DNA from: SMBSF63 sp034003545
GTDB taxonomy: Bacteria > Chloroflexota > Anaerolineae > Anaerolineales > Anaerolineaceae
Assembly (NCBI GenBank): GCA_964447155.1
Contig: CAYURM010000045.1
Span: 1-25,513, forward strand
Length of the DNA: 25,513 nt
Direction of reading: 5' to 3'
Position numbers and translations under genes: made by a program. This document shows, piece after piece, positions 14,506 through 22,280 of this stretch. Each line of letters starts with the position of its first letter. Position 1 is the first letter of the stretch. The notes beneath the pieces were generated by a model. That model saw only the letters and a program-made list of their open reading frames with translations. It was not told the DNA's origin and did not search any database.

Positions 14506-17073
14506 ATGCCTGGAAAACCGCCAAAAACGATTCGCGTACACCAATTTACATCAACGTGTGCCTTGGTGCTGGCTGTCTTCCTGCTGCTGGCGGCTGCTGT
14601 GCCTGCTTCGGCGCACCCGCTGGATGAGTATCTGCATACCCTGACCCTGGACATTTTCGCCGACCGGCTTCAACTGGAATGGCGCATCACCACCGGGCCG
14701 CTGCTGGCGAATGCGGTGTGGTTTGAGGCTGACCTGAATATGGATGGAGAGATCAGTAAAGCGGAGACGCGCGCTTACGTGGCGGCCCGCGTGCTCTCGC
14801 TGGAGACGGTTGCCGGGGATATCCTCATTCATTGGGAGATTGCAGAGATCCATTGGCCGGCGGAGAAGACTGCTCTGGAGCTGGGGGAGGAAGAGATCAG
14901 TTTCCTGTTGACTGCGCCTCTGCCAGAAGGGTTGAAACAGCCTTTCCCGCTGTTAATTCGCAACCGGTTTGACCAAACCACCAATAATCACTGGTTTTAT
15001 TTGCACGCACATGATAATTGGCGCATACAGCACATCCAGCAGGGGCCGGATTCGCTGAGCTTTGACCTCTCGCGCTCCATGTTTTCCGATGAAGACTGGC
15101 TGGTGACGTGGGATAGCGGCAAGCCGCAAATGGGCGGGTTGGTGGTGGAGGCCCCGCAGGACCTGACCGGAAGCCTGCAAACCCGTTCGCGGTTGACGGG
15201 GATTGTGCAGCAAGCCACGCAGGGCAAGGGCTTTCTCTTCTTTTTGGGGGCGGCGGGCGTCGCCATCCTGCTGGGTATGCTGCATGCCTTTTCTCCGGGG
15301 CATGGTAAGTCGATTGTTACCGCGTATATGCTGGGCAGCAAAGGCAATTGGGTATATGCTCTCTATCTCGGCATCATCGTTGCCATCACGCATACGGTCA
15401 CGGTGATCGTGATCGGTCTGCTGCTGCTGTTCACCTCGCGGCTGATCATGCCCACCAGCTTTTTCCCCTTGATGGAAGTGCTTTCGGGTGTTTTGATCCT
15501 GGTGATCGGCGGGATATTGATCTTCAAGGCCTCCCGCTTTTACCGCAAACGGGCGAAAGAACTGCGCGAAGCAGCGCAGCAGGAGCCGGAGATTGAAGTG
15601 CTGGACGAGGACGCCGGACGGGCGCGGATCAGGATTGAGCAGCCGATCACTGAAGGTGCGCCTTCGCACTGGCATGTCGGCCCAAAATATGCGCCCCGTC
15701 ACAAAGCGGACACTTCCAAAATGGACTGGAAAACCCTGCTGGCGATTGGCACCAGCGGAGGGATGGTGCCCTGCCCGGATGCTGTGGCGATCATGGTCAT
15801 CGCGGCCGCATCGCAGCAGCTGCCCCTGGGCATTTTTCTGATTTCCTCTTTCAGCATTGGCATTGCCGTCTCGCTCATCCTGATCGGTCTGTCGGTGATG
15901 AAGGGACGGCAGTTTCTGGCCCGCTTCACTTTCTTCGAGCGTGCCATCCCGTATGCTCCCCTGGTGAGTGCCATCGTAATTTTCGCTCTCGGTATTGGTC
16001 TCACCTACACTGCCCTGGGGCGCTATCAACCGCCGTCACAAACGGCTGCCCCCGCGCAGACGATGCCTGCGCCGGCGGATTTCGTGTTTTCTGAGGCGCA
16101 GATTGTTTTTATGAACTATGACGGGGAGCGTAAAAATCAACTGTACGTCAGCTCACCTGTCGAATCCCTGGTCCAGCCCATCACTGATGAGCCGGGCGGG
16201 GTGGTCGATTTTGCCACCGATAACCGGCGGGGCGTGGTGTATTATGCCAATTTTGACGGCGATACCCATCAGAGTGAGATTATCCAGATGCAGCCGGACG
16301 GAAAGGAACGCAAGACTATCTACCAGGCGGAGAACGCTCTTCTGCAAGGGCTGGTGCTCACCCCGGACGGGATGCAGCTGGCTTTCGAGCGGATCAGCTT
16401 CCCGGATGAGCAGTCCATGTTTGGCAGCATGCGCATCTGGCTGCTTAATCTGGCAGAGGGCAGTGCAGCCGCGTTGATTGACAACCCTCAAGTGTTCAAT
16501 TTTAATGCCGGCTTTTCACATGATATGCGCTGGCTGAGTTATGTTAATTCCATTGATTCGAGTATTTACGTGTATGATTTTGAGGCCGAACAGTCCACTT
16601 CCATCCCCAATAATGTGGGGGCGAAGGTGGTGTGGGCGCCGCACGAAGACCGCTTTTTGTACACCAATCTGGTAGAGAAAGAGGGAAAGCTGATTGCGAA
16701 CCTCTTCCTGCATGACCCGCTGGAGGGCAGCACGGTTAACATCACCCGCCAATTGAACGGGGAAACCAATGGCGGCGTCTGGGCGCCGGATGGGCGTGCG
16801 ATCGCGATTGTCCACCGTCAGGGGGAGATCATGGACGGCACCAATATCCTGCTGTATGATCCTGAGACCGGTACAGTAGCATCTGTGACGACGGGCAAGG
16901 GATATTTCCATAAAGATTTAAGCTGGTCTCCGGACGGCGGGTATCTGCTGTATGAACAAACACCGCTTGGCGACGTTACGGAAGGCGCGGGGTTGTGGAT
17001 CATTAAGCTTGAAAGCGGGGAAAAGATGTGGGTTTCGCCCGGCGGACGCTATCCTGAGTGGTGTTTTCATTAA
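14506..17073 (+). CDS. NicO/RcnA-type metal transporter fused to a TolB-like beta-propeller
   Basis: The product is 855 residues. A signal peptide ends at about ASA36, followed by HPLDEY, the start typical of exported NicO-family proteins. The periplasmic-type domain (37-220) holds an EF-hand-like loop, DLNMDGEISKAE (76-87), with acceptable Ca2+ ligands at positions 1, 3, 5, 9 and 12. The membrane part (about 240-345 and 405-510) carries NicO motifs: HAFSPGHGKS (260-269) and MVPCPDA (420-426). A His-containing cytoplasmic loop joins the halves (HWHVGPKYAPRHK). Residues about 525-855 form TolB/WD40-like blades (LTPDGMQLAF, WAPHEDRFLY, WAPDGRAIAI, WSPDGGYLLY). NicO proteins export or import Ni2+/Co2+; direction and metal are not decided here. 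The propeller fusion is unusual. The frame is intact through the junction. Confidence 0.85.
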   Translation: MPGKPPKTIRVHQFTSTCALVLAVFLLLAAAVPASAHPLDEYLHTLTLDIFADRLQLEWRITTGPLLANAVWFEADLNMDGEISKAETRAYVAARVLSLETVAGDILIHWEIAEIHWPAEKTALELGEEEISFLLTAPLPEGLKQPFPLLIRNRFDQTTNNHWFYLHAHDNWRIQHIQQGPDSLSFDLSRSMFSDEDWLVTWDSGKPQMGGLVVEAPQDLTGSLQTRSRLTGIVQQATQGKGFLFFLGAAGVAILLGMLHAFSPGHGKSIVTAYMLGSKGNWVYALYLGIIVAITHTVTVIVIGLLLLFTSRLIMPTSFFPLMEVLSGVLILVIGGILIFKASRFYRKRAKELREAAQQEPEIEVLDEDAGRARIRIEQPITEGAPSHWHVGPKYAPRHKADTSKMDWKTLLAIGTSGGMVPCPDAVAIMVIAAASQQLPLGIFLISSFSIGIAVSLILIGLSVMKGRQFLARFTFFERAIPYAPLVSAIVIFALGIGLTYTALGRYQPPSQTAAPAQTMPAPADFVFSEAQIVFMNYDGERKNQLYVSSPVESLVQPITDEPGGVVDFATDNRRGVVYYANFDGDTHQSEIIQMQPDGKERKTIYQAENALLQGLVLTPDGMQLAFERISFPDEQSMFGSMRIWLLNLAEGSAAALIDNPQVFNFNAGFSHDMRWLSYVNSIDSSIYVYDFEAEQSTSIPNNVGAKVVWAPHEDRFLYTNLVEKEGKLIANLFLHDPLEGSTVNITRQLNGETNGGVWAPDGRAIAIVHRQGEIMDGTNILLYDPETGTVASVTTGKGYFHKDLSWSPDGGYLLYEQTPLGDVTEGAGLWIIKLESGEKMWVSPGGRYPEWCFH

Positions 17074-17152
17074 TCAAATTCTTATCAGCAATTAATCAAA
17101 CTCTAAACGCAGGCTCAAGGGCTTCGTGGTTATAATGGTAGTGGAGGAATAC

Positions 17153-17461
17153 ATGGCGACTGATCAATCGATTACCCCGAAGAGGGATTCCATTTTCCAT
17201 AAAGCAGCCGTTTATTTACGGCTGATCTGGTTGTTGATGCTTGATCCCCGCGTCAGTCCCTTCCTGAAAATCTTGCCGATTGGCAGCCTGCTATATTTGT
17301 TCTTGCCGGACGTTGTCCCCACTATGGTGGATGATGGCCTGGTGTTGGGTTTGGGTATCTACCTCTTCATTATCCTTTGCCCGCAGGATGTTGTGCAGGA
17401 GCATCTGGAAGCCATGAAAAACCGTGTTGAACCCACTGCAGAGACGTCTGCGGAAGGTTGA
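17153..17461 (+). CDS. DUF1232-like small membrane protein
   Basis: The product is 102 residues from ATG 17153, five bases after GGAGG; an in-frame start at 17126 has no such site. The block LMLDPRVSPFLKILPIGSLL then YLFLPDVVPTMVDDGLVLGL matches the DUF1232 (YkvA-like) pattern of DPRVP...K...L.YL..P.D..P...DD. Two hydrophobic helices (about 34-55 and 63-82) flank that DD. The function of the family is unknown. A TATAAT at 17131-17136 may be its own -10. The gene lies 80 bases after the transporter gene. Confidence 0.75.
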   Translation: MATDQSITPKRDSIFHKAAVYLRLIWLLMLDPRVSPFLKILPIGSLLYLFLPDVVPTMVDDGLVLGLGIYLFIILCPQDVVQEHLEAMKNRVEPTAETSAEG

Positions 17462-17616
17462 CGTTGAAGCGCAACCGTCTGGTGCGCTGCGCCAGGGCGA
17501 TTGCCTGCGTTCCATTCTAATACTATCGTAGACCGCATTCACAGGCAGCATTTTGTCACGCCGTTTCTTGCGAAACAGGTGGTTTGTTTTGTGTTGCAAT
17601 TGAAAGGAGAAGGATT

Positions 17617-18408
17617 ATGAAAAAGAAATCTATTTTGATCACTTTGGCAGCATTGGTGTTTTTGACCCTGGCGTGCACCCTGGGCGGCGTTGCCGACGCC
17701 ATCACCGGTAACGATGCCCCAGCAGCAGAAGAGGCGGCGGCCATGCCTACATCCGAGATCAGTGGCGTGGGTGCGGTTGAGGTTGAACTCACCCCGACTC
17801 CCAAGCTTCAGCAAGTCAAGGATGACTATCTGGACGAGTTCAACGTCCTCACTGAGGACTGGAGCGCGCCGGTTTTTCTGACCTCACAGGCCCAGCCTGG
17901 CAAGGGACAGTCGAAGATCGCCTATGAAGATGGCAAACTGAAGTTTGGCCTGTATGACCTGGAAACCTATGTATACCAGTTCAACCAGCGCCCTGCTGCT
18001 GCGGATGTTTTGCTGGAGCTTAAGTATCAGGCTGGCGGTGCCCACCAAAACGGGATTGCCCTGGTCTGCCGTGCCGCTGCCGATCAGACGGCCTGGTATG
18101 AATTTCGTGTTTCCAGCACTGCGCAATATGCAATTTATCGCTATGATGCCGCGCTGCGGGATGATTACAAGAACCCGTATATTGAATTGGCGAAGGGTGT
18201 TTCAGATGCGATTTCCCCCACCCGGGATAATGTCATGCGCGCTATGTGCAAAGGCACTACCCTGATGTTAGAAGTCAATAGTAAAGAAATTGTTACTGTT
18301 CAGGATGGCACCTTGACCGAGGGCGGGATGGTTGGTGTTGGCGCCATGTCTTACGACACGATGCCGGTCAACATCATGATGGACTATTTCGGTTTGTCCA
18401 AGCCATAA
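17617..18408 (+). CDS. Lipoprotein, jelly-roll-like exported domain (paralogue 1)
   Basis: The product is 263 residues. AAAGGAG precedes ATG 17617. A basic start and hydrophobic core lead to the lipobox LTLAC (Cys20), so it is a lipid-anchored exported protein. A Pro/Thr/Glu-rich spacer (TPTPKLQQ) follows. The folded part (about 70-263) begins YLDEFNVLTEDWSAP and has the all-beta look of concanavalin-like DUF1080/LamG folds, with blocks NGIALVCRAAADQTAWYEFR, AQYAIYRYD and GMVGVGAMSYD. The same blocks occur in the next gene, so the two are tandem paralogues. Substrate binding is plausible but not shown, and no catalytic motif was recognised. Confidence 0.8.
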   Translation: MKKKSILITLAALVFLTLACTLGGVADAITGNDAPAAEEAAAMPTSEISGVGAVEVELTPTPKLQQVKDDYLDEFNVLTEDWSAPVFLTSQAQPGKGQSKIAYEDGKLKFGLYDLETYVYQFNQRPAAADVLLELKYQAGGAHQNGIALVCRAAADQTAWYEFRVSSTAQYAIYRYDAALRDDYKNPYIELAKGVSDAISPTRDNVMRAMCKGTTLMLEVNSKEIVTVQDGTLTEGGMVGVGAMSYDTMPVNIMMDYFGLSKP

Positions 18409-18428
18409 AAACAAGAGTGCTGTGCTTG

Positions 18429-18455
18429 ACACCGCCCGAAAGGGCGGTGTTTTTT
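18429..18455 (+). terminator. Terminator between the two lipoprotein genes
   Basis: A 9-bp stem (18429-18437 with 18442-18450) has a GAAA tetraloop and is followed by six T. It implies the two paralogues are separate transcription units. Confidence 0.9.
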
Positions 18456-18496
18456 ATTCCTGACTAATATTATCCATTTTTATAATCTTGATTTAC

Positions 18497-18525
18497 TTGA
18501 CTTTCAAATTGAAATTCATTATAGT
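18497..18525 (+). promoter_or_regulatory. Promoter of lipoprotein paralogue 2
   Basis: TTGACT (18497-18502) and TATAGT (18520-18525) are separated by 17 bases. The message would carry a leader of about 65 bases. Confidence 0.7.
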
Positions 18526-18598
18526 GGAATCTATCAGTCCATGTTGTGTGGTTGCCGGCATTGCTCTGTTCATTTTTATCAAACTGAGAGGGAAGATC

Positions 18599-19438
18599 AT
18601 GAAACGAACGAAAGTATTGATTTTGTTGTCTTTGTCATTGTTGTTGCTGCTTGCTTGCAGTTTTGGCGCCAGCAAAGCTGAGGAACAGCCTGTTGAGATT
18701 CCTACCCTGGCGCCTCCGCCTGTTGAGGAACCGGTACAACCATCCCCTCCTGCCGAAGAGGCCCCTTCCCCGGAAGCACAGCCTGTTGAAGAGCAGCCGA
18801 CTGCAGAACAGCCGGCGGAAGAAGAAATTGCCCCCGCTGGCGGGCCGCTGGTTGGCTCTGATGCTGACTGGGTGCAGTTCATTGCGGCTGGTGATAGCAG
18901 CAAGGAATTTGGCACCGCGATGGGCGGGCGTTTTGTGTTCGAGCTGCCATCCGCCGAGACCTATTCTTACGCCTTTGCAGAGGGCGCCGAATTCGGGGAT
19001 GTTTACGTGGAAACGGATGTGGAAACGGTCAAGGCGGACAATAATGGTATGGCTGTGGTGTGCCGCCAGTCTGATGAAGGCTGGTATGAGCTGCGGATTG
19101 CTACGCGCGGCCCCAATACGGGTTCCTATCAGATGTTCCGTTACGATCCTTCACTGCTGGCCCGCAAGCAAAATCCTTATGTGAATTTACTCAAGGATCT
19201 GACCAAGGTTAACACTCCCGACATCATCAACGGATCGCTGAAGATCAACACGATTGGTTTATCCTGCAAGGGCGAGGAACTGCGTGTTTTCATCAACGGC
19301 GTAGAGCAGCTGCCCCCCAATAAGAGGGTTGTGACGGATGGCCGCCTGGACTCTGGCTCAGTTGGCTTTGGTGCGATGTCGTTCGGCGGCGGGCCGGTGC
19401 AGATCGAGTTCCTGCTGAACTCCTTTACGGCGGAATAG
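18599..19438 (+). CDS. Lipoprotein, jelly-roll-like exported domain (paralogue 2)
   Basis: The product is 279 residues from ATG 18599, after AGAGGGAAG. The lipobox is LLLAC (Cys20), as in paralogue 1. A long Pro/Glu-rich low-complexity stalk (about 25-80, with repeated PVEEQP and PAEE units) holds the domain away from the membrane. The folded part shares with the previous gene the blocks NGMAVVCRQSDEGWYELRIA, QMFRYDPSLLARKQNPYVNL, LSCKGEELRVFING and GSVGFGAMSF. These two proteins arose by duplication and differ mainly in stalk length. The function is unknown; a role in binding extracellular polymer or surface material is only an inference from the fold style. Confidence 0.8.
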   Translation: MKRTKVLILLSLSLLLLLACSFGASKAEEQPVEIPTLAPPPVEEPVQPSPPAEEAPSPEAQPVEEQPTAEQPAEEEIAPAGGPLVGSDADWVQFIAAGDSSKEFGTAMGGRFVFELPSAETYSYAFAEGAEFGDVYVETDVETVKADNNGMAVVCRQSDEGWYELRIATRGPNTGSYQMFRYDPSLLARKQNPYVNLLKDLTKVNTPDIINGSLKINTIGLSCKGEELRVFINGVEQLPPNKRVVTDGRLDSGSVGFGAMSFGGGPVQIEFLLNSFTAE

Positions 19439-19572
19439 GACGAATGATAGCTGTTCACATAAATTGATTAACCGCTAAGAGCGCAGTTGAGTATTCCTGT
19501 AGTGGCAGCATGCTCTTCAACTACGGGGTTTATTAACTGATTTGAGCGAATCTCAATAGCCTTTAAGTGAGG

Positions 19573-19606
19573 AAAGGACAGGTTTTCAGGCCTGTCCTTT
19601 TTTGTT
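19573..19606. terminator. Terminator between convergent genes
   Basis: A 10-bp perfect stem (19573-19582 with 19591-19600) has an 8-nt loop, and TTTTTTGTTTT extends from it on the + strand. It lies between paralogue 2 (+) and the membrane protein (-). On the minus strand the tail is CCTCAC, so it mainly serves the + transcript. Confidence 0.8.
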
Positions 19607-19613
19607 TTGTGCG

Positions 19614-20288
19614 TTACGGTTTGTCGTTTTCATGTTTGCGATGTTTGAAATGTAAGTTGAAGTACTCCTGTAGGGCAGCAATGAATTCGTCCTTGCGCAG
19701 CCAACTGCTGAGAACAATCAGGTAGATGGTGAAGGAAAGCAGGAAAAATAACTCGAAGATGCCGGTTTTGCCGAAGATGAATAGGGAAAGCACCGAGCCG
19801 CCGACGATGATCTGTCCCCACTTGAGGGACCAGGCGGATATCTTTTCGTCAATTTCACCCAGATACTGCACGAAAAAAGAGGTGGTGAGTACGAGAGAGA
19901 GGGCAAACAGGCCTGAATAAAGGAAGTGCAGGCGAGTGGAGATGGGGAAGACTTCCTTGATGGAGGGAGTAAGTACGGTGAGCACGAGAAAGACGTTGGC
20001 AAGCACCAGCCAGCGGATGGCGCGTTTGTTTTTGAAGTTGACGCGGCGGAAGAGATGACCGATGTAGATCATAAAACAGGCACCGGTGACGATGCCCCAG
20101 ATGATGAAATCCAGACGGTGATCCCAGTCAAAAAAATTCCCGATCTGGCTGAGCGTGTACTGGAAAGGGGATTGCTTGAGTGCGAAGAGAAGGGTGAAGA
20201 TGGGGATTGTTATAATGGCGAATCCGGCTACCCAGCGGCTGTACCATTTTACACGGTTCGAGTTCGTTGGATTGTTTTTGTCAATCAT
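19614..20288 (-). CDS. Multi-pass membrane protein, DUF998-like
   Basis: The product is 224 residues with about six membrane helices (about 19-38, 60-80, 91-108, 120-143, 154-170 and 174-192). The segment FALKQSPFQYTLSQIGNFFD is like the SxxIS/TLSQIG region of DUF998-type proteins. The C-terminal tail is basic and cytoplasmic (HFKHRKHENDKP). AGGA lies before the ATG at 20286-20288. It is transcribed alone, divergently from nurA. No catalytic motif was recognised and the function is unknown. Confidence 0.75.
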   Translation of the reverse strand: MIDKNNPTNSNRVKWYSRWVAGFAIITIPIFTLLFALKQSPFQYTLSQIGNFFDWDHRLDFIIWGIVTGACFMIYIGHLFRRVNFKNKRAIRWLVLANVFLVLTVLTPSIKEVFPISTRLHFLYSGLFALSLVLTTSFFVQYLGEIDEKISAWSLKWGQIIVGGSVLSLFIFGKTGIFELFFLLSFTIYLIVLSSWLRKDEFIAALQEYFNLHFKHRKHENDKP

Positions 20289-20386
20289 GTGTCCTCAGCT
20301 TGTGCAGTTATTTGTGCGTTGATTGTATCATTGTAAAGGAAGAAGCCTTTAATCCCGGGATTATTTGCATTTTGCAATGCTACTCA

Positions 20387-20395
20387 TGATATACT
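20387..20395 (+). promoter_or_regulatory. Extended -10 promoter of the nurA-herA operon
   Basis: TGATATACT is an extended -10 (TGn plus TATACT). The predicted start, about 20402, is only just upstream of an ATG at 20407. This favours the second ATG (20431), which has AGGGGA eight bases before it. Confidence 0.55.
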
Positions 20396-20430
20396 AAACA
20401 AAACAAATGTTCCATCAATCAGGGGACTTT

Positions 20431-21630
20431 ATGCCAGTTAATTATCAGGATATCCAGGGGCAGATTAAGAAGATGGGCGAGATGGAGCCTCAGCGTTTGC
20501 AGGCGCTGAACGCGCTGCGGGTGCAGGCTGTTGCCCTCCTTGCTGCTCATAATACCAATCTCGATGCGCTTCAGGATTGGGTCAAACAGGCTGCAACCAA
20601 AAACCAGAATCTGCGCTGTGCTGTGCCAGTGGCTGAACCACTGATGGCGCACTTCCCGCCGCCGCCCATGCCGCCACAGGTGGTGATCCTGGCTGCTGAC
20701 GGATCGCAGATCAACCCCAGCCGGCATGACAGTGTGCCCTTTGGCGTGATCAATGTGGGGGCATTCCGTATGGCGCCAGGCTCCGGCCAGGCCCCGGCAG
20801 AAAGCGTGAGCAGCGAATTGATCACCGGTGATGATTTGTACGCCCCCAATGGCGGCGCAATTGGGGAGGAAGTGGTTGCCCTGCGGCGTGATTTACGCGA
20901 AAGGGAGATGCTGGCTGTACTGGCTGCCGCGGAACATGAGGACAGCCCTGGCGTGCTGGTCGCTGCGTTGACCGACGGCCCGCTGGAGCCTTTTGTGCGC
21001 GAACCGTTCAACCGGCCGGATTTGAGCGATCTCTATATGGATTATTTGAAGGCCCTGCGCGCGGTGGTCAACCCATTCACGGCCACTGCCGGTTATGTGG
21101 ACAAACCGCGTTCTGACCTGCTGGTACGTTTGCTGGAACTGGTCACGCTCGCCGAGAGCGGACGGCTGGACCGCGCTGGACACGAACGCAGTCTGCCCGG
21201 TGTGACAGATGCCGGCTTGCTGGCGGACGTCCTCCGGCCGGGAGAGCGCTCGGCCATTTTTGCGCTCCAGTCGCGCACCGCTCAGACCTTCACCGATGAG
21301 ATTGCGATTCACTTCTTTTACATGAACGTTGGCCGCGAAGGTTCCCCTTCCCTGGTGCGGGTAGAAGTGCCCCGTTGGGTGGCAGAGAATGCTGCCCTGG
21401 TGGGGATGCTGCATGCCGTGCTGATCGAACAGTGTCATGTGCTGGGCAATCGCCCGTATCCGTATACCCTGCACCGTTCGCATGAGGTGGCGGTGGTGCG
21501 CTTTGAAGAGAAAGACCAGCTAAAAACGATGATTGAAATGGAACTCCGCAGCCGCGGGATATCAGTGGACGGGCCTTCCAACAAACAGGCCACAAAAGAC
21601 AATTCTGGTAAGAGAGCGAGGCATGAATGA
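20431..21630 (+). CDS. nurA: NurA-type 5'-3' nuclease
   Basis: The product is 399 residues from ATG 20431, chosen for its AGGGGA. The NurA RNase H-like core shows the metal-site Asp in AADGSQ (D90) and the second acidic block LTDGPL (D182), with further blocks YLKALRAVVNPFTATAGYVD and the C-terminal PYPYTLHRSHEVAVV. NurA works with HerA to resect DNA ends: HerA pumps DNA and NurA degrades it, producing 3' overhangs. This is best known in archaea but also occurs in bacteria. Its stop overlaps the next gene (ATGA), so the two are translationally coupled. The frame ends in a basic tail (KRARHE). Confidence 0.9.
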   Translation: MPVNYQDIQGQIKKMGEMEPQRLQALNALRVQAVALLAAHNTNLDALQDWVKQAATKNQNLRCAVPVAEPLMAHFPPPPMPPQVVILAADGSQINPSRHDSVPFGVINVGAFRMAPGSGQAPAESVSSELITGDDLYAPNGGAIGEEVVALRRDLREREMLAVLAAAEHEDSPGVLVAALTDGPLEPFVREPFNRPDLSDLYMDYLKALRAVVNPFTATAGYVDKPRSDLLVRLLELVTLAESGRLDRAGHERSLPGVTDAGLLADVLRPGERSAIFALQSRTAQTFTDEIAIHFFYMNVGREGSPSLVRVEVPRWVAENAALVGMLHAVLIEQCHVLGNRPYPYTLHRSHEVAVVRFEEKDQLKTMIEMELRSRGISVDGPSNKQATKDNSGKRARHE

Positions 21631-22280
21631 GCGATCCAATTGAAGTAGGACGATTATTACGCGCCAGTACGACTGGCTGTGTGGTGGGCTGCCGCCTTTC
21701 ACAGTGGGGCGTGCCTTCTTTTGGCGCCTTGCTTCGTATCCCCCTGGGCGGCAGCAGCGACTATCAAATTTACGGCCTGATCTATGATATTCACGTTGAT
21801 GATGACGGGCTGGTGCGCCAGCTTGCCACCACCGTGCATGTTTCCGAAGATGTGATCGCTGACAACCGCATCAACCGCAACGTGCCACTGGAGATCAGCG
21901 TGGTGTTTGTGGGCTTCCAGGAGCATGGCCGTTCCCTGCACCTGCTTCCGCCGCGCCCGCCGCTTAGTCTGGATGCGATCTACACCTGCACCGGGGAGGA
22001 GTTGTGCCAGTTCACCGTCAGCGGCAGCTTTGGTTACTTCCGCCACGTGCTGCGCAACGCTGACCTGCCAGTGGGCGAAATGCTGGCCGCCCATCTGCGT
22101 CAGGCGGCTGCGGCCCATGCTGCGCCGGGTACGGCTTTCAGCGATCCTGCCTGGGCAGAGCGCGCCACCCAGGAGTTGATCACCCTGCTGCGCGATGATT
22201 ACCCGACCCTGATGAGCGTCCTCGGCGCGTTGGGGGATGCCGGCATTGCCTTTGGGCAGATGCAGGGAGGTCTTTCATGA
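21627..22280 (+). CDS. HAS-barrel-like partner encoded between NurA and HerA
   Basis: The product is 217 residues, overlapping nurA by four bases (ATGA) and herA by four bases. Residues about 6-60 resemble the HAS-barrel start of the HerA encoded next. VGRLLRASTTGCVVGCRLSQ then YQIYGLIYDIHVDDD lines up by eye with IGYLVGGSLKDSLRVRLTVP then WQFYGLVTDLQL. The C-terminal half (about 140-217) looks helical. I infer a small beta-barrel protein that contacts HerA or NurA. No catalytic motif was recognised. The tight overlap on both sides argues that it is a stoichiometric component of the machine. Confidence 0.7.
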   Translation: MSDPIEVGRLLRASTTGCVVGCRLSQWGVPSFGALLRIPLGGSSDYQIYGLIYDIHVDDDGLVRQLATTVHVSEDVIADNRINRNVPLEISVVFVGFQEHGRSLHLLPPRPPLSLDAIYTCTGEELCQFTVSGSFGYFRHVLRNADLPVGEMLAAHLRQAAAAHAAPGTAFSDPAWAERATQELITLLRDDYPTLMSVLGALGDAGIAFGQMQGGLS

